The notes beneath the pieces were generated by a model, which saw only the letters and a list, made by a program, of their open reading frames with translations, was not told the origin of the DNA and searched no databases. Below are positions 45,424 to 56,089 of a stretch of 64,000 nt of DNA, one piece after another (within the stretch, counting starts at the first letter, position 1; each line of letters starts with the position of its first letter). The DNA lies in the NCBI RefSeq assembly GCF_031143425.1, contig NC_090451.1, positions 666,686,508 to 666,750,507 of the forward strand, read 5' to 3'. Both the position numbers and the translations under genes were made by a program. Source of the DNA: Pleurodeles waltl (lineage: Eukaryota; Chordata; Amphibia; Caudata; Salamandridae).

Positions 45424-48400
45424 ATGAGTGACAATCCATCCCTAGAAGATATGATTAAACAACTAGCAGAAGGCCAACGCCATCTGCAGTTAGTTTGGGA
45501 AGCCCACCAACGAGAGGCGAAAGAGGACAGGGAATCTTTACAGTCAGCCCTGAAGAGCCAAGCAACGATATTAGCAAACAACCAATTGGTCCATGAAACG
45601 GCAATGAAAAAGCTAACGGAAACAATCGCCGCTAGCAAAGTACATCCCAATGTACCCAGTTCCGTTTTGCAAAAATATCAGGAGGGAGAAGACCCGGAAT
45701 CTTTTTTCACTAACTTTGAAAGGGTTGCTTCTTCAGCCCAATGGCCGGAGGATAGGTGGGGTCAATATGTGGCACCTTTACTCACAGGTCTCCTACAAGC
45801 TGCTTATCAGGCCGCTAATCCCGGGGGAACAACACCATATAAAGATATTAAGACCAGCATCCTAGAACGAGTAGGCCACGACAGCGAATATTATCGAGTT
45901 AAATTCCGGAAAGTAAAGTGGGTAACAAATGAGGACCCTCGGACTTTCTACTTCCGCGTGAAAGATCTAGCTTTGAAATGGCTGAGTCCAATTGGGAATA
46001 GCAGAGAGGAGGTCATACAGACTATTGTCCTCGAACAGTATCTAGACTCTTTACCCCCGTCAACGAAAAATTGGATTCGACAACATCCAAAGGTGGATAC
46101 CGAGATGGCCATTGAACTAGCCTGTGCATACCACCGATCCACAGATGTGAGAAGTATGCCACCACGACCTCACAGCAAACCGGTTATAGCCCCACCAAAA
46201 CCTTTATCAAGATTTCCCCTGGAAGACCCGGGTCCTCGCCGAGTACCAGAAGGTCCTCCTGTACAGGGACCACAGTGCAATAATTGTGGGGAGTGGGGGC
46301 ACATAGCTCGTATGTGTCCGCGGAAATTAGAGGGAGGTGAACCTATGGAGATAGGAGTAACCAGGAGACGCGTACTTTGTACAGGACAGGGAGATCTTAA
46401 ATTTAAACAAACCCTTAGACTAAATGGCCGGTCTGTCTGTGCACTAATTGACTCGGGTTGCAGCCAATCCGTAGTTCGTGAAGATTTAATAAGACCAATC
46501 GATAAGGAATCCAGTAGCTGGGTCACGATTTGTTGTATTCACGGTGATAAGGAACAATACCCCGTGACAAGAGTAAACATAGAGTGGGAAGACTACAAGG
46601 ACTCACATCCAATGGGAGTAATGTCCCAACTGATTGAGGAATGTATCATTGGTACTGACTATAGACATTTCCCAGAACTTCTGGATCATGTTCGTAAACC
46701 GAAAATCCACCAGGATTGGTGGTTTGAGGCCCCTTTCTCAGACAGTAATATTGAAGGCCCTTTACCCCGAAGGATACTGTCACGTAAGGAAAAGCGAGAG
46801 ATAAAAGTCCAATTCAGGTCTCAGGATAAGCAGGATCAAACTCAGAGACTTATAGCAGAAGTACATGATGCACCCCTAAGTTTTCACCAACAACAGAGAG
46901 AGGATCCCTCACTCGCTCAAGCATGGAAATCGGCAAAAAACGAAGAAACAGAGGAGGTGGGTCCTTACTTCCTGGTTAAACGAAATTTACTATATAGGGT
47001 GACCTCTACCAGGGACGGGGATCATAAACATCAGCTAATAGTTCCCGAAAATTTTAGGAATCAAGTCCTAACCCTAGCTCACAGTCAACCAGGGGGAGGT
47101 CATTTCGGGAGAGAAAAAACAGAAGAATATCTCCTCCGACGATTTTACTGGCCAGGGGTTTTTGCCCATATCAGGAGGTATTGTTCCCAGTGTCCCCGGT
47201 GTCAACTGACAGACCCTAGTAAGCCCAGGAAAGCACCACTTTTGCCTCTCCCCATCATAGATATACCATTTAGTAGGGTAGGAATGGATTTAATTGGACC
47301 ATTAGTGCCGTCTTCTAAAGGGCACGCATACATATTGGTGATCGTTGACCATGGCACCCGATATCCAGAGGCCATTCCCCTGACCAGCATGACCACAAAA
47401 TCAGTTGCCCAAGCAATGATAACAGTTTTCACCCGAATAGGATTTCCCCACGAAATACTCACAGATCAAGGGACCCCATTCATGTCTAATCTCATGAAAC
47501 AAGTGTGTAAGACTTTAGGAATTTCCCAAATAAGAACATCCGTCTACCATCCACAAACGGATGGACTGGTGGAACGATACAATCGGACCATAAAAACTTT
47601 ACTAAAAAAAGTAGTTACTGATTCAGGGAGAGACTGGGATCAAAAATTACCATTAGTTTTGTATGCTATTAGAACTCATGAACAGGCATCCACAGGACAT
47701 AGCCCATTTGAATTAGTGTTTGGTCGACAACCCCGCTCTCTTTTGGATATGGCCATAGAAACTTGGGAAGAAGAAGCTGAGGAGGGGGGTAGACCCTTGC
47801 TGGAATACATACACAACTTAAAATCCCATTTACAAGGGCTATGGGAGGAGGTACGAGAAAATATGGAACAGGCACAAATAACCCAAAAACACTATTATGA
47901 CAAAGGGAGTAAGTTGAGAGTTCTACAGACAGGAGATCAAGTTCTCATTATGCGTCCCACATCAGAACAAAAACTACTTGCCAGATGGCAAGGTCCTTAT
48001 CGAGTGATCCGAGCAGTCTCTCCAGTTACTTACTTGATTGAGTTATCGGCTAACCCTAAAAAGACACAAATTTATCATATAAATCTGTTGAAGAAATGGG
48101 AATCATCAGAGAACACCGATAATGTAGTAGAAATGGGACAGTTTCTATATCCAAGCAAGAAATCACACATTGAGTGTTACCCTCAATGTCAGCCTGGAAA
48201 TAATAACATACCTGTTATCAATGAGTCCTTAACAAGGTATGAGAAAGAGCAGTTACTTTCCCTATTGAATCATTTCCAAAAGTTCTTTTCAGAAAACCCC
48301 GGTAAAACCTCTTTGATTTATCATCAAATACGAACCTCTCCGGGTAAAATAGTCCGTTTACGACCTTATCGTATTCCAGAGGCAAGAAAGCACATCATAG

Positions 48401-49002
48401 AGGATGAGGTTCAGAAAATGTTATCTCTTGGAGTGGTGGAACACTCCCATAGTCCTTGGTGCTCCCCGGTAGTCCTAGTACCAAAACCCGATGGGGCTAT
48501 AAGATTTTGCATAGATTTTAGGAAACTTAATGAAATCTCTATGTTTGACACCTATCCCATTCCTAGAGTAGACGACGTCCTTGAGAAATTAGGGAGAGCG
48601 AGATATATGTCCACAATCGACTTGACTAAAGGGTACTGGCAGATTCCTCTGGCTCCAGAGGATAAAGAAAAAAACGCTTTTTCCACCCAATCTGGGCTTT
48701 ATCATTTCACTGTGTTACCTTTTGGCCTACATGGAGCCCCAGCTACCTTCCAAAGGTTAATGGATAGATTACTTAAACCCTTCCAAACATTCTCGGCAGC
48801 TTATTTGGATGATGTAGTCATTTTTAGCGAGTCATGGGAGGAACATCTAAAACATCTAGAAACATTTTTCTATACCCTGGCAACAGCAGGATTAACAGCC
48901 AATCCCAAGAAATGTGTCCTAGGAAACACTGACATATCGTACCTCGGGTATAATATTAGTCAAGGCACCCTCCAGCCCCAAATAAAAAAGGTGAAGCCAT
49001 AA
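45424..49002 (+). CDS. Gag-protease-integrase-RT polyprotein, Gmr1-like, copy 1 (1,192 codons)
   Basis: The open frame starts 63 bp after the LTR. Residues 1-75 look like a coiled coil. About 83-240 is a SCAN-like capsid domain (WPEDRWGQYVAPLLTG, VLEQYLDSLP). A CCHC knuckle CNNCGEWGHIARMC lies near 286-299. The protease active site is LIDSGCS near 340. Integrase has an HHCC zinc site (about 552-595) and catalytic D622, D681 and E717, an exact D,D35E. A GPY/F-type module (ARWQGPYRVI) is near 853. RT runs from about 977 to the end with STIDLTKGY and catalytic YLDD at 1127-1130. Integrase upstream of RT is the Gmr1 arrangement. A TAA at 49,000-49,002 cuts the frame just before RNase H. All catalytic residues up to there look intact, so the copy is young. 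Confidence 0.93.
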   Translation: MSDNPSLEDMIKQLAEGQRHLQLVWEAHQREAKEDRESLQSALKSQATILANNQLVHETAMKKLTETIAASKVHPNVPSSVLQKYQEGEDPESFFTNFERVASSAQWPEDRWGQYVAPLLTGLLQAAYQAANPGGTTPYKDIKTSILERVGHDSEYYRVKFRKVKWVTNEDPRTFYFRVKDLALKWLSPIGNSREEVIQTIVLEQYLDSLPPSTKNWIRQHPKVDTEMAIELACAYHRSTDVRSMPPRPHSKPVIAPPKPLSRFPLEDPGPRRVPEGPPVQGPQCNNCGEWGHIARMCPRKLEGGEPMEIGVTRRRVLCTGQGDLKFKQTLRLNGRSVCALIDSGCSQSVVREDLIRPIDKESSSWVTICCIHGDKEQYPVTRVNIEWEDYKDSHPMGVMSQLIEECIIGTDYRHFPELLDHVRKPKIHQDWWFEAPFSDSNIEGPLPRRILSRKEKREIKVQFRSQDKQDQTQRLIAEVHDAPLSFHQQQREDPSLAQAWKSAKNEETEEVGPYFLVKRNLLYRVTSTRDGDHKHQLIVPENFRNQVLTLAHSQPGGGHFGREKTEEYLLRRFYWPGVFAHIRRYCSQCPRCQLTDPSKPRKAPLLPLPIIDIPFSRVGMDLIGPLVPSSKGHAYILVIVDHGTRYPEAIPLTSMTTKSVAQAMITVFTRIGFPHEILTDQGTPFMSNLMKQVCKTLGISQIRTSVYHPQTDGLVERYNRTIKTLLKKVVTDSGRDWDQKLPLVLYAIRTHEQASTGHSPFELVFGRQPRSLLDMAIETWEEEAEEGGRPLLEYIHNLKSHLQGLWEEVRENMEQAQITQKHYYDKGSKLRVLQTGDQVLIMRPTSEQKLLARWQGPYRVIRAVSPVTYLIELSANPKKTQIYHINLLKKWESSENTDNVVEMGQFLYPSKKSHIECYPQCQPGNNNIPVINESLTRYEKEQLLSLLNHFQKFFSENPGKTSLIYHQIRTSPGKIVRLRPYRIPEARKHIIEDEVQKMLSLGVVEHSHSPWCSPVVLVPKPDGAIRFCIDFRKLNEISMFDTYPIPRVDDVLEKLGRARYMSTIDLTKGYWQIPLAPEDKEKNAFSTQSGLYHFTVLPFGLHGAPATFQRLMDRLLKPFQTFSAAYLDDVVIFSESWEEHLKHLETFFYTLATAGLTANPKKCVLGNTDISYLGYNISQGTLQPQIKKVKP

Positions 49003-49656
49003 AAAAATGCCCCTACCCCTAAAACAAAGAAAGACCTTTGTTCTTTTCTGGGTCTAGTAGGATATTATCGCAGGTTTATTCCGGGATATTCCACTCTTGC
49101 TGCGCCACTCACGGATCTTTTGTCTAAATCCAACCCCAACCAGTTGTTACCCTTTTCTACGCTACAGAAGAACAGTTTTGAGGGACTAAAATCCTGTCTC
49201 ACTAAAGAACCGATATTACAATTTCCAGACTTTACTAAACCATTCCATCTGTATACAGATGCTTCCGATGTGGGTTTAGGTGCAGTTTTGAGTCAACCAG
49301 ACGAGGAGGGCCGAGATCTCCCTATCCTATTTCTTAGCAGAAAGCTATTCCCTCGGGAGCGTCATTATCCTATCATTGAACGAGAATGTCTCGCCATTAA
49401 ATGGGCAGTGGACAGTTTACAGTATTATCTGTTGGGCCGGTCTTTTGTTCTATATACGGATCACGCTCCCCTCACCTGGATGGCTGCCCATAAAGACTCC
49501 AATTCACGGATTTTACGATGGTTCCTTGAACTGCAGCCTTTTTCCTTTCAGGTTCGACATGTTCCTGGATCTCAACAAGGTCCTGCTGACTATTTGTCTT
49601 GCTACACTTGCGCCTCTTCGGTCCCCGAAAAGGACCCATCTTGGGAAGTTCACTAG
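49003..49656 (+). pseudogene. RT connection and RNase H, separated by a premature stop, copy 1
   Basis: This continues in the same frame after the TAA, with the connection motif FLGLVGYYRRFIPGYS and then RNase H. Acidic catalytic residues are visible in LYTDASDVGLGAVLSQ, ERECLAIKWAVD, LYTDHAPLTWM and ADYLS. The frame ends at TAG (49,654-49,656), which already lies within LTR 2 sequence. There is no space for a polypurine tract, so the pol-LTR junction has been deleted. Translation would need stop readthrough, for which I see no evidence. Confidence 0.85.
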
Positions 49657-50633
49657 CCGCGCTGCACCCGGAATTGACGTGTCGGACCTTTCCGACACGT
49701 CACTTCCGCGTTCCCATGTTGCCGTGGGAACGCCATCGACGGACGGGTGGCGTCCTCCCGTTGCCACGGGAACCCAGGAGGGGTTCCGGGCCGCGGCCGC
49801 AACAAGGCGGGGAGTTCCCTATGAAAAGGGACTTCCGGACGCCGATAGAGAGGAGGAGGAGAACGGAGAGGAGAGGGACGACGGAGGACAGGAGGAGGAG
49901 GAGAACGGAGAGGAGAGGGACGACGGAGGACAGAAGGAGGAGGAGGACGGAGAGCAGGAAGACGACGGAGGACAGAAGGAGGAAGGAAATGGAGAGCAGG
50001 AGGAGGAGAACAAGCAGGAGAAACGAGCAGAAGGAACAGAAGAAACGCGAAGAACACGGAGAGAAAAGGAGGAGAGGATTGTGCAGGACAACACCCCAAA
50101 GGAACACCCCAGCTCCAGCCACGACCCAGGAGGGTCGTGGCTTACCAAGGTACGGTCCTTGTGGGAACACAAAAGAGGTTGTTACAATTAAGAGGGCACT
50201 GGGGGAAGGGGATAAAGACAGAGGGAGGGTGAAGGGTCTTTAATGAACACAAGAAAAATCACGAGAGTCACAAAAGTGCACTATTGGAAGTTTATTCACT
50301 GGACCCTCACTCCCCATTCTCACCCCCTGATCCCCTCCTCCCCTTTACTTTAATAAATCTCGGTAGCATATTTAAATACCCCACTTACCTTAGCGTTTCC
50401 TTTTTGTCACCACGGTACCACCCATTGGAGGCTGCCACCAGACGAGAAGAACACTCCCCTGAAAGAAGCAGAGAGAAGACAATAAAGAAAAAGAAGGAAC
50501 AAGAGACAGTACTGAACCCTAAGAAGAAGGAAAGAGACAATTAGAGACATTTCTACAAAAACTCCAATAAACCTTTTCCCCTGAACCTATACTTAATCTC
50601 TGTGGGTTTTATTATACCGTTCAACCTACTACA
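49648..50633 (+). repeat. LTR 2 (middle LTR, 986 bp, chimeric, 5'-truncated)
   Basis: It begins at GTTCACTAGCC without the first 17 bp of LTR 1 and without a preceding polypurine tract. It equals LTR 3 but not LTR 1 at 49,717, 49,840, 49,960, 49,984, 49,990 and 50,137. It equals LTR 1 but not LTR 3 at 50,475 (G) and 50,623 (A). The switch lies between 50,138 and 50,474. Confidence 0.93.
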
Positions 50634-50634
50634 G

Positions 50635-50652
50635 TGGTGTCAGAAGTGGGAT
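50635..50652 (+). promoter_or_regulatory. Primer binding site of internal copy 2
   Basis: Identical to the site at 45,362, one base downstream of LTR 2. Confidence 0.75.
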
Positions 50653-50696
50653 CATAATAAAGAAGTATCCCACGGGTAACCGAACGGTATAACATA

Positions 50697-53600
50697 ATGA
50701 GTGACAATCCATCCCTAGAAGATATGATTAAACAACTAGCAGAAGGCCAACGCCATCTGCAGTTAGTTTGGGAAGCCCACCAACGAGAGGCGAAAGAGGA
50801 CAGGGAATCTTTACAGTCAGCCCTGAAGAGCCAAGCAACGATATTAGCAAACAACCAATTGGTCCATGAAACGGCAATGAAAAAGCTAACGGAAACAATC
50901 GCCGCTAGCAAAGTACATCCCAATGTACCCAGTTCCGTTTTGCAAAAATATCAGGAGGGAGAAGACCCGGAATCTTTTTTCACTAACTTTGAAAGGGTTG
51001 CTTCTTCAGCCCAATGGCCGGAGGATAGGTGGGGTCAATATGTGGCACCTTTACTCACAGGTCTCCTACAAGCTGCTTATCAGGCCGCTAATCCCGGGGG
51101 AACAACACCATATAAAGATATTAAGACCAGCATCCTAGAACGAGTAGGCCACGACAGCGAATATTATCGAGTTAAATTCCGGAAAGTAAAGTGGGTAACA
51201 AATGAGGACCCTCGGACTTTCTACTTCCGCGTGAAAGATCTAGCTTTGAAATGGCTGAGTCCAATTGGGAATAGCAGAGAGGAGGTCATACAGACTATTG
51301 TCCTCGAACAGTATCTAGACTCTTTACCCCCGTCAACGAAAAATTGGATTCGACAACATCCAAAGGTGGATACCGAGATGGCCATTGAACTAGCCTGTGC
51401 ATACCACCGATCCACAGATGTGAGAAGTATGCCACCACGACCTCACAGCAAACCGGTTATAGCCCCACCAAAACCTTTATCAAGATTTCCCCTGGAAGAC
51501 CCGGGTCCTCGCCGAGTACCAGAAGGTCCTCCTGTACAGGGACCACAGTGCAATAATTGTGGGGAGTGGGGGCACATAGCTCGTATGTGTCCGCGGAAAT
51601 TAGAGGGAGGTGAACCTATGGAGATAGGAGTAACCAGGAGACGCGTACTTTGTACAGGACAGGGAGATCTTAAATTTAAACAAACCCTTAGACTAAATGG
51701 CCGGTCTGTCTGTGCACTAATTGACTCGGGTTGCAGCCAATCCGTAGTTCGTGAAGATTTAATAAGACCAATCGATAAGGAATCCAGTAGCTGGGTCACG
51801 ATTTGTTGTATTCACGGTGATAAGGAACAATACCCCGTGACAAGAGTAAACATAGAGTGGGAAGACTACAAGGACTCACATCCAATGGGAGTAATGTCCC
51901 AACTGATTGAGGAATGTATCATTGGTACTGACTATAGACATTTCCCAGAACTTCTGGATCATGTTCGTAAACCGAAAATCCACCAGGATTGGTGGTTTGA
52001 GGCCCCTTTCTCAGACAGTAATATTGAAGGCCCTTTACCCCGAAGGATACTGTCACGTAAGGAAAAGCGAGAGATAAAAGTCCAATTCAGGTCTCAGGAT
52101 AAGCAGGATCAAACTCAGAGACTTATAGCAGAAGTACATGATGCACCCCTAAGTTTTCACCAACAACAGAGAGAGGATCCCTCACTCGCTCAAGCATGGA
52201 AATCGGCAAAAAACGAAGAAACAGAGGAGGTGGGTCCTTACTTCCTGGTTAAACGAAATTTACTATATAGGGTGACCTCTACCAGGGACGGGGATCATAA
52301 ACATCAGCTAATAGTTCCCGAAAATTTTAGGAATCAAGTCCTAACCCTAGCTCACAGTCAACCAGGGGGAGGTCATTTCGGGAGAGAAAAAACAGAAGAA
52401 TATCTCCTCCGACGATTTTACTGGCCAGGGGTTTTTGCCCATATCAGGAGGTATTGTTCCCAGTGTCCCCGGTGTCAACTGACAGACCCTAGTAAGCCCA
52501 GGAAAGCACCACTTTTGCCTCTCCCCATCATAGATATACCATTTAGTAGGGTAGGAATGGATTTAATTGGACCATTAGTGCCGTCTTCTAAAGGGCACGC
52601 ATACATATTGGTGATCGTTGACCATGGCACCCGATATCCAGAGGCCATTCCCCTGACCAGCATGACCACAAAATCAGTTGCCCAAGCAATGATAACAGTT
52701 TTCACCCGAATAGGATTTCCCCACGAAATACTCACAGATCAAGGGACCCCATTCATGTCTAATCTCATGAAACAAGTGTGTAAGACTTTAGGAATTTCCC
52801 AAATAAGAACATCCGTCTACCATCCACAAACGGATGGACTGGTGGAACGATACAATCGGACCATAAAAACTTTACTAAAAAAAGTAGTTACTGATTCAGG
52901 GAGAGACTGGGATCAAAAATTACCATTAGTTTTGTATGCTATTAGAACTCATGAACAGGCATCCACAGGACATAGCCCATTTGAATTAGTGTTTGGTCGA
53001 CAACCCCGCTCTCTTTTGGATATGGCCATAGAAACTTGGGAAGAAGAAGCTGAGGAGGGGGGTAGACCCTTGCTGGAATACATACACAACTTAAAATCCC
53101 ATTTACAAGGGCTATGGGAGGAGGTACGAGAAAATATGGAACAGGCACAAATAACCCAAAAACACTATTATGACAAAGGGAGTAAGTTGAGAGTTCTACA
53201 GACAGGAGATCAAGTTCTCATTATGCGTCCCACATCAGAACAAAAACTACTTGCCAGATGGCAAGGTCCTTATCGAGTGATCCGAGCAGTCTCTCCAGTT
53301 ACTTACTTGATTGAGTTATCGGCTAACCCTAAAAAGACACAAATTTATCATATAAATCTGTTGAAGAAATGGGAATCATCAGAGAACACCGATAATGTAG
53401 TAGAAATGGGACAGTTTCTATATCCAAGCAAGAAATCACACATTGAGTGTTACCCTCAATGTCAGCCTGGAAATAATAACATACCTGTTATCAATGAGTC
53501 CTTAACAAGGTATGAGAAAGAGCAGTTACTTTCCCTATTGAATCATTTCCAAAAGTTCTTTTCAGAAAACCCCGGTAAAACCTCTTTGATTTATCATCAA

Positions 53601-54275
53601 ATACGAACCTCTCCGGGTAAAATAGTCCGTTTACGACCTTATCGTATTCCAGAGGCAAGAAAGCACATCATAGAGGATGAGGTTCAGAAAATGTTATCTC
53701 TTGGAGTGGTGGAACACTCCCATAGTCCTTGGTGCTCCCCGGTAGTCCTAGTACCAAAACCCGATGGGGCTATAAGATTTTGCATAGATTTTAGGAAACT
53801 TAATGAAATCTCTATGTTTGACACCTATCCCATTCCTAGAGTAGACGACGTCCTTGAGAAATTAGGGAGAGCGAGATATATGTCCACAATCGACTTGACT
53901 AAAGGGTACTGGCAGATTCCTCTGGCTCCAGAGGATAAAGAAAAAAACGCTTTTTCCACCCAATCTGGGCTTTATCATTTCACTGTGTTACCTTTTGGCC
54001 TACATGGAGCCCCAGCTACCTTCCAAAGGTTAATGGATAGATTACTTAAACCCTTCCAAACATTCTCGGCAGCTTATTTGGATGATGTAGTCATTTTTAG
54101 CGAGTCATGGGAGGAACATCTAAAACATCTAGAAACATTTTTCTATACCCTGGCAACAGCAGGATTAACAGCCAATCCCAAGAAATGTGTCCTAGGAAAC
54201 ACTGACATATCGTACCTCGGGTATAATATTAGTCAAGGCACCCTCCAGCCCCAAATAAAAAAGGTGAAGCCATAA
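50697..54275 (+). CDS. Gag-protease-integrase-RT polyprotein, Gmr1-like, copy 2 (1,192 codons)
   Basis: The translation is identical to copy 1 over all 1,192 residues, with the same SCAN-like capsid, CCHC knuckle, DSG protease, D,D35E integrase and YLDD RT, and the same terminal TAA (54,273-54,275). Here it is driven by LTR 2 rather than the complete 5' LTR. The absence of coding differences between copies indicates a recent duplication, ongoing gene conversion, or an assembly duplication. The shared premature stop shows that the stop predates the duplication. Confidence 0.92.
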   Translation: MSDNPSLEDMIKQLAEGQRHLQLVWEAHQREAKEDRESLQSALKSQATILANNQLVHETAMKKLTETIAASKVHPNVPSSVLQKYQEGEDPESFFTNFERVASSAQWPEDRWGQYVAPLLTGLLQAAYQAANPGGTTPYKDIKTSILERVGHDSEYYRVKFRKVKWVTNEDPRTFYFRVKDLALKWLSPIGNSREEVIQTIVLEQYLDSLPPSTKNWIRQHPKVDTEMAIELACAYHRSTDVRSMPPRPHSKPVIAPPKPLSRFPLEDPGPRRVPEGPPVQGPQCNNCGEWGHIARMCPRKLEGGEPMEIGVTRRRVLCTGQGDLKFKQTLRLNGRSVCALIDSGCSQSVVREDLIRPIDKESSSWVTICCIHGDKEQYPVTRVNIEWEDYKDSHPMGVMSQLIEECIIGTDYRHFPELLDHVRKPKIHQDWWFEAPFSDSNIEGPLPRRILSRKEKREIKVQFRSQDKQDQTQRLIAEVHDAPLSFHQQQREDPSLAQAWKSAKNEETEEVGPYFLVKRNLLYRVTSTRDGDHKHQLIVPENFRNQVLTLAHSQPGGGHFGREKTEEYLLRRFYWPGVFAHIRRYCSQCPRCQLTDPSKPRKAPLLPLPIIDIPFSRVGMDLIGPLVPSSKGHAYILVIVDHGTRYPEAIPLTSMTTKSVAQAMITVFTRIGFPHEILTDQGTPFMSNLMKQVCKTLGISQIRTSVYHPQTDGLVERYNRTIKTLLKKVVTDSGRDWDQKLPLVLYAIRTHEQASTGHSPFELVFGRQPRSLLDMAIETWEEEAEEGGRPLLEYIHNLKSHLQGLWEEVRENMEQAQITQKHYYDKGSKLRVLQTGDQVLIMRPTSEQKLLARWQGPYRVIRAVSPVTYLIELSANPKKTQIYHINLLKKWESSENTDNVVEMGQFLYPSKKSHIECYPQCQPGNNNIPVINESLTRYEKEQLLSLLNHFQKFFSENPGKTSLIYHQIRTSPGKIVRLRPYRIPEARKHIIEDEVQKMLSLGVVEHSHSPWCSPVVLVPKPDGAIRFCIDFRKLNEISMFDTYPIPRVDDVLEKLGRARYMSTIDLTKGYWQIPLAPEDKEKNAFSTQSGLYHFTVLPFGLHGAPATFQRLMDRLLKPFQTFSAAYLDDVVIFSESWEEHLKHLETFFYTLATAGLTANPKKCVLGNTDISYLGYNISQGTLQPQIKKVKP

Positions 54276-54929
54276 AAAAATGCCCCTACCCCTAAAACAA
54301 AGAAAGACCTTTGTTCTTTTCTGGGTCTAGTAGGATATTATCGCAGGTTTATTCCGGGATATTCCACTCTTGCTGCGCCACTCACGGATCTTTTGTCTAA
54401 ATCCAACCCCAACCAGTTGTTACCCTTTTCTACGCTACAGAAGAACAGTTTTGAGGGACTAAAATCCTGTCTCACTAAAGAACCGATATTACAATTTCCA
54501 GACTTTACTAAACCATTCCATCTGTATACAGATGCTTCCGATGTGGGTTTAGGTGCAGTTTTGAGTCAACCAGACGAGGAGGGCCGAGATCTCCCTATCC
54601 TATTTCTTAGCAGAAAGCTATTCCCTCGGGAGCGTCATTATCCTATCATTGAACGAGAATGTCTCGCCATTAAATGGGCAGTGGACAGTTTACAGTATTA
54701 TCTGTTGGGCCGGTCTTTTGTTCTATATACGGATCACGCTCCCCTCACCTGGATGGCTGCCCATAAAGACTCCAATTCACGGATTTTACGATGGTTCCTT
54801 GAACTGCAGCCTTTTTCCTTTCAGGTTCGACATGTTCCTGGATCTCAACAAGGTCCTGCTGACTATTTGTCTTGCTACACTTGCGCCTCTTCGGTCCCCG
54901 AAAAGGACCCATCTTGGGAAGTTCACTAG
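54276..54929 (+). pseudogene. RT connection and RNase H after premature stop, copy 2
   Basis: Same content and same truncated junction as 49,003-49,656. The frame ends at TAG 54,927-54,929 inside LTR 3. Confidence 0.85.
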
Positions 54930-55906
54930 CCGCGCTGCACCCGGAATTGACGTGTCGGACCTTTCCGACACGTCACTTCCGCGTTCCCATGTTGCCGTGG
55001 GAACGCCATCGACGGACGGGTGGCGTCCTCCCGTTGCCACGGGAACCCAGGAGGGGTTCCGGGCCGCGGCCGCAACAAGGCGGGGAGTTCCCTATGAAAA
55101 GGGACTTCCGGACGCCGATAGAGAGGAGGAGGAGAACGGAGAGGAGAGGGACGACGGAGGACAGGAGGAGGAGGAGAACGGAGAGGAGAGGGACGACGGA
55201 GGACAGAAGGAGGAGGAGGACGGAGAGCAGGAAGACGACGGAGGACAGAAGGAGGAAGGAAATGGAGAGCAGGAGGAGGAGAACAAGCAGGAGAAACGAG
55301 CAGAAGGAACAGAAGAAACGCGAAGAACACGGAGAGAAAAGGAGGAGAGGATTGTGCAGGACAACACCCCAAAGGAACACCCCAGCTCCAGCCACGACCC
55401 AGGAGGGTCGTGGCTTACCAAGGTACGGTCCTTGTGGGAACACAAAAGAGGTTGTTACAATTAAGAGGGCACTGGGGGAAGGGGATAAAGACAGAGGGAG
55501 GGTGAAGGGTCTTTAATGAACACAAGAAAAATCACGAGAGTCACAAAAGTGCACTATTGGAAGTTTATTCACTGGACCCTCACTCCCCATTCTCACCCCC
55601 TGATCCCCTCCTCCCCTTTACTTTAATAAATCTCGGTAGCATATTTAAATACCCCACTTACCTTAGCGTTTCCTTTTTGTCACCACGGTACCACCCATTG
55701 GAGGCTGCCACCAGACGAGAAGAACACTCCCCTGAAAGAAGCAGAGACAAGACAATAAAGAAAAAGAAGGAACAAGAGACAGTACTGAACCCTAAGAAGA
55801 AGGAAAGAGACAATTAGAGACATTTCTACAAAAACTCCAATAAACCTTTTCCCCTGAACCTATACTTAATCTCTGTGGGTTTTATTATACCGTTCGACCT
55901 ACTACA
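54921..55906 (+). repeat. LTR 3 (3' LTR, 986 bp, 5'-truncated)
   Basis: Ends CTACTACA and is followed by TGCAC, the target duplication. It lacks the first 17 bp present in LTR 1. It is unique at 55,748 (C) and 55,896 (G). Altogether I count eight substitutions between LTR 1 and LTR 3 over 986 shared bases. Confidence 0.93.
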
Positions 55907-55911
55907 TGCAC
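55907..55911. repeat. Target site duplication, right (TGCAC)
   Basis: Matches 44,353-44,357 exactly. Confidence 0.85.
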
Positions 55912-56089
55912 ATACATTTACAAGCATTTATAGTGTATACCTGTAAAGTGATATCTCTTCGCCTCACAAAGCAATAACATTGCACATTATGATAGATCAT
56001 TAGTTTCTCACCTGTTTATAGGGCTTGTTCCAGCTGTCCAAACCCAAGGTAGAGCAACGTGAGTGGTCTGCCCAGGTTTACTAAGGGAA

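Larger units (their letters stand above)
44358..55906 (+). mobile_element. Gmr1-like Ty3/gypsy retrotransposon, tandem duplicate (LTR-int-LTR-int-LTR)
   Basis: A 5,273-bp unit of LTR plus internal region occurs twice in direct tandem and is followed by a third LTR. LTRs lie at 44,358, 49,648 and 54,921. Both internal regions give identical protein readings throughout, including the same stop codon. A single TGCAC duplication brackets the whole 11.5 kb. The order protease-integrase-RT-RNase H defines Gmr1-type gypsy elements. The middle LTR is a chimera of the outer two, pointing to unequal crossover after insertion. Confidence 0.95.
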
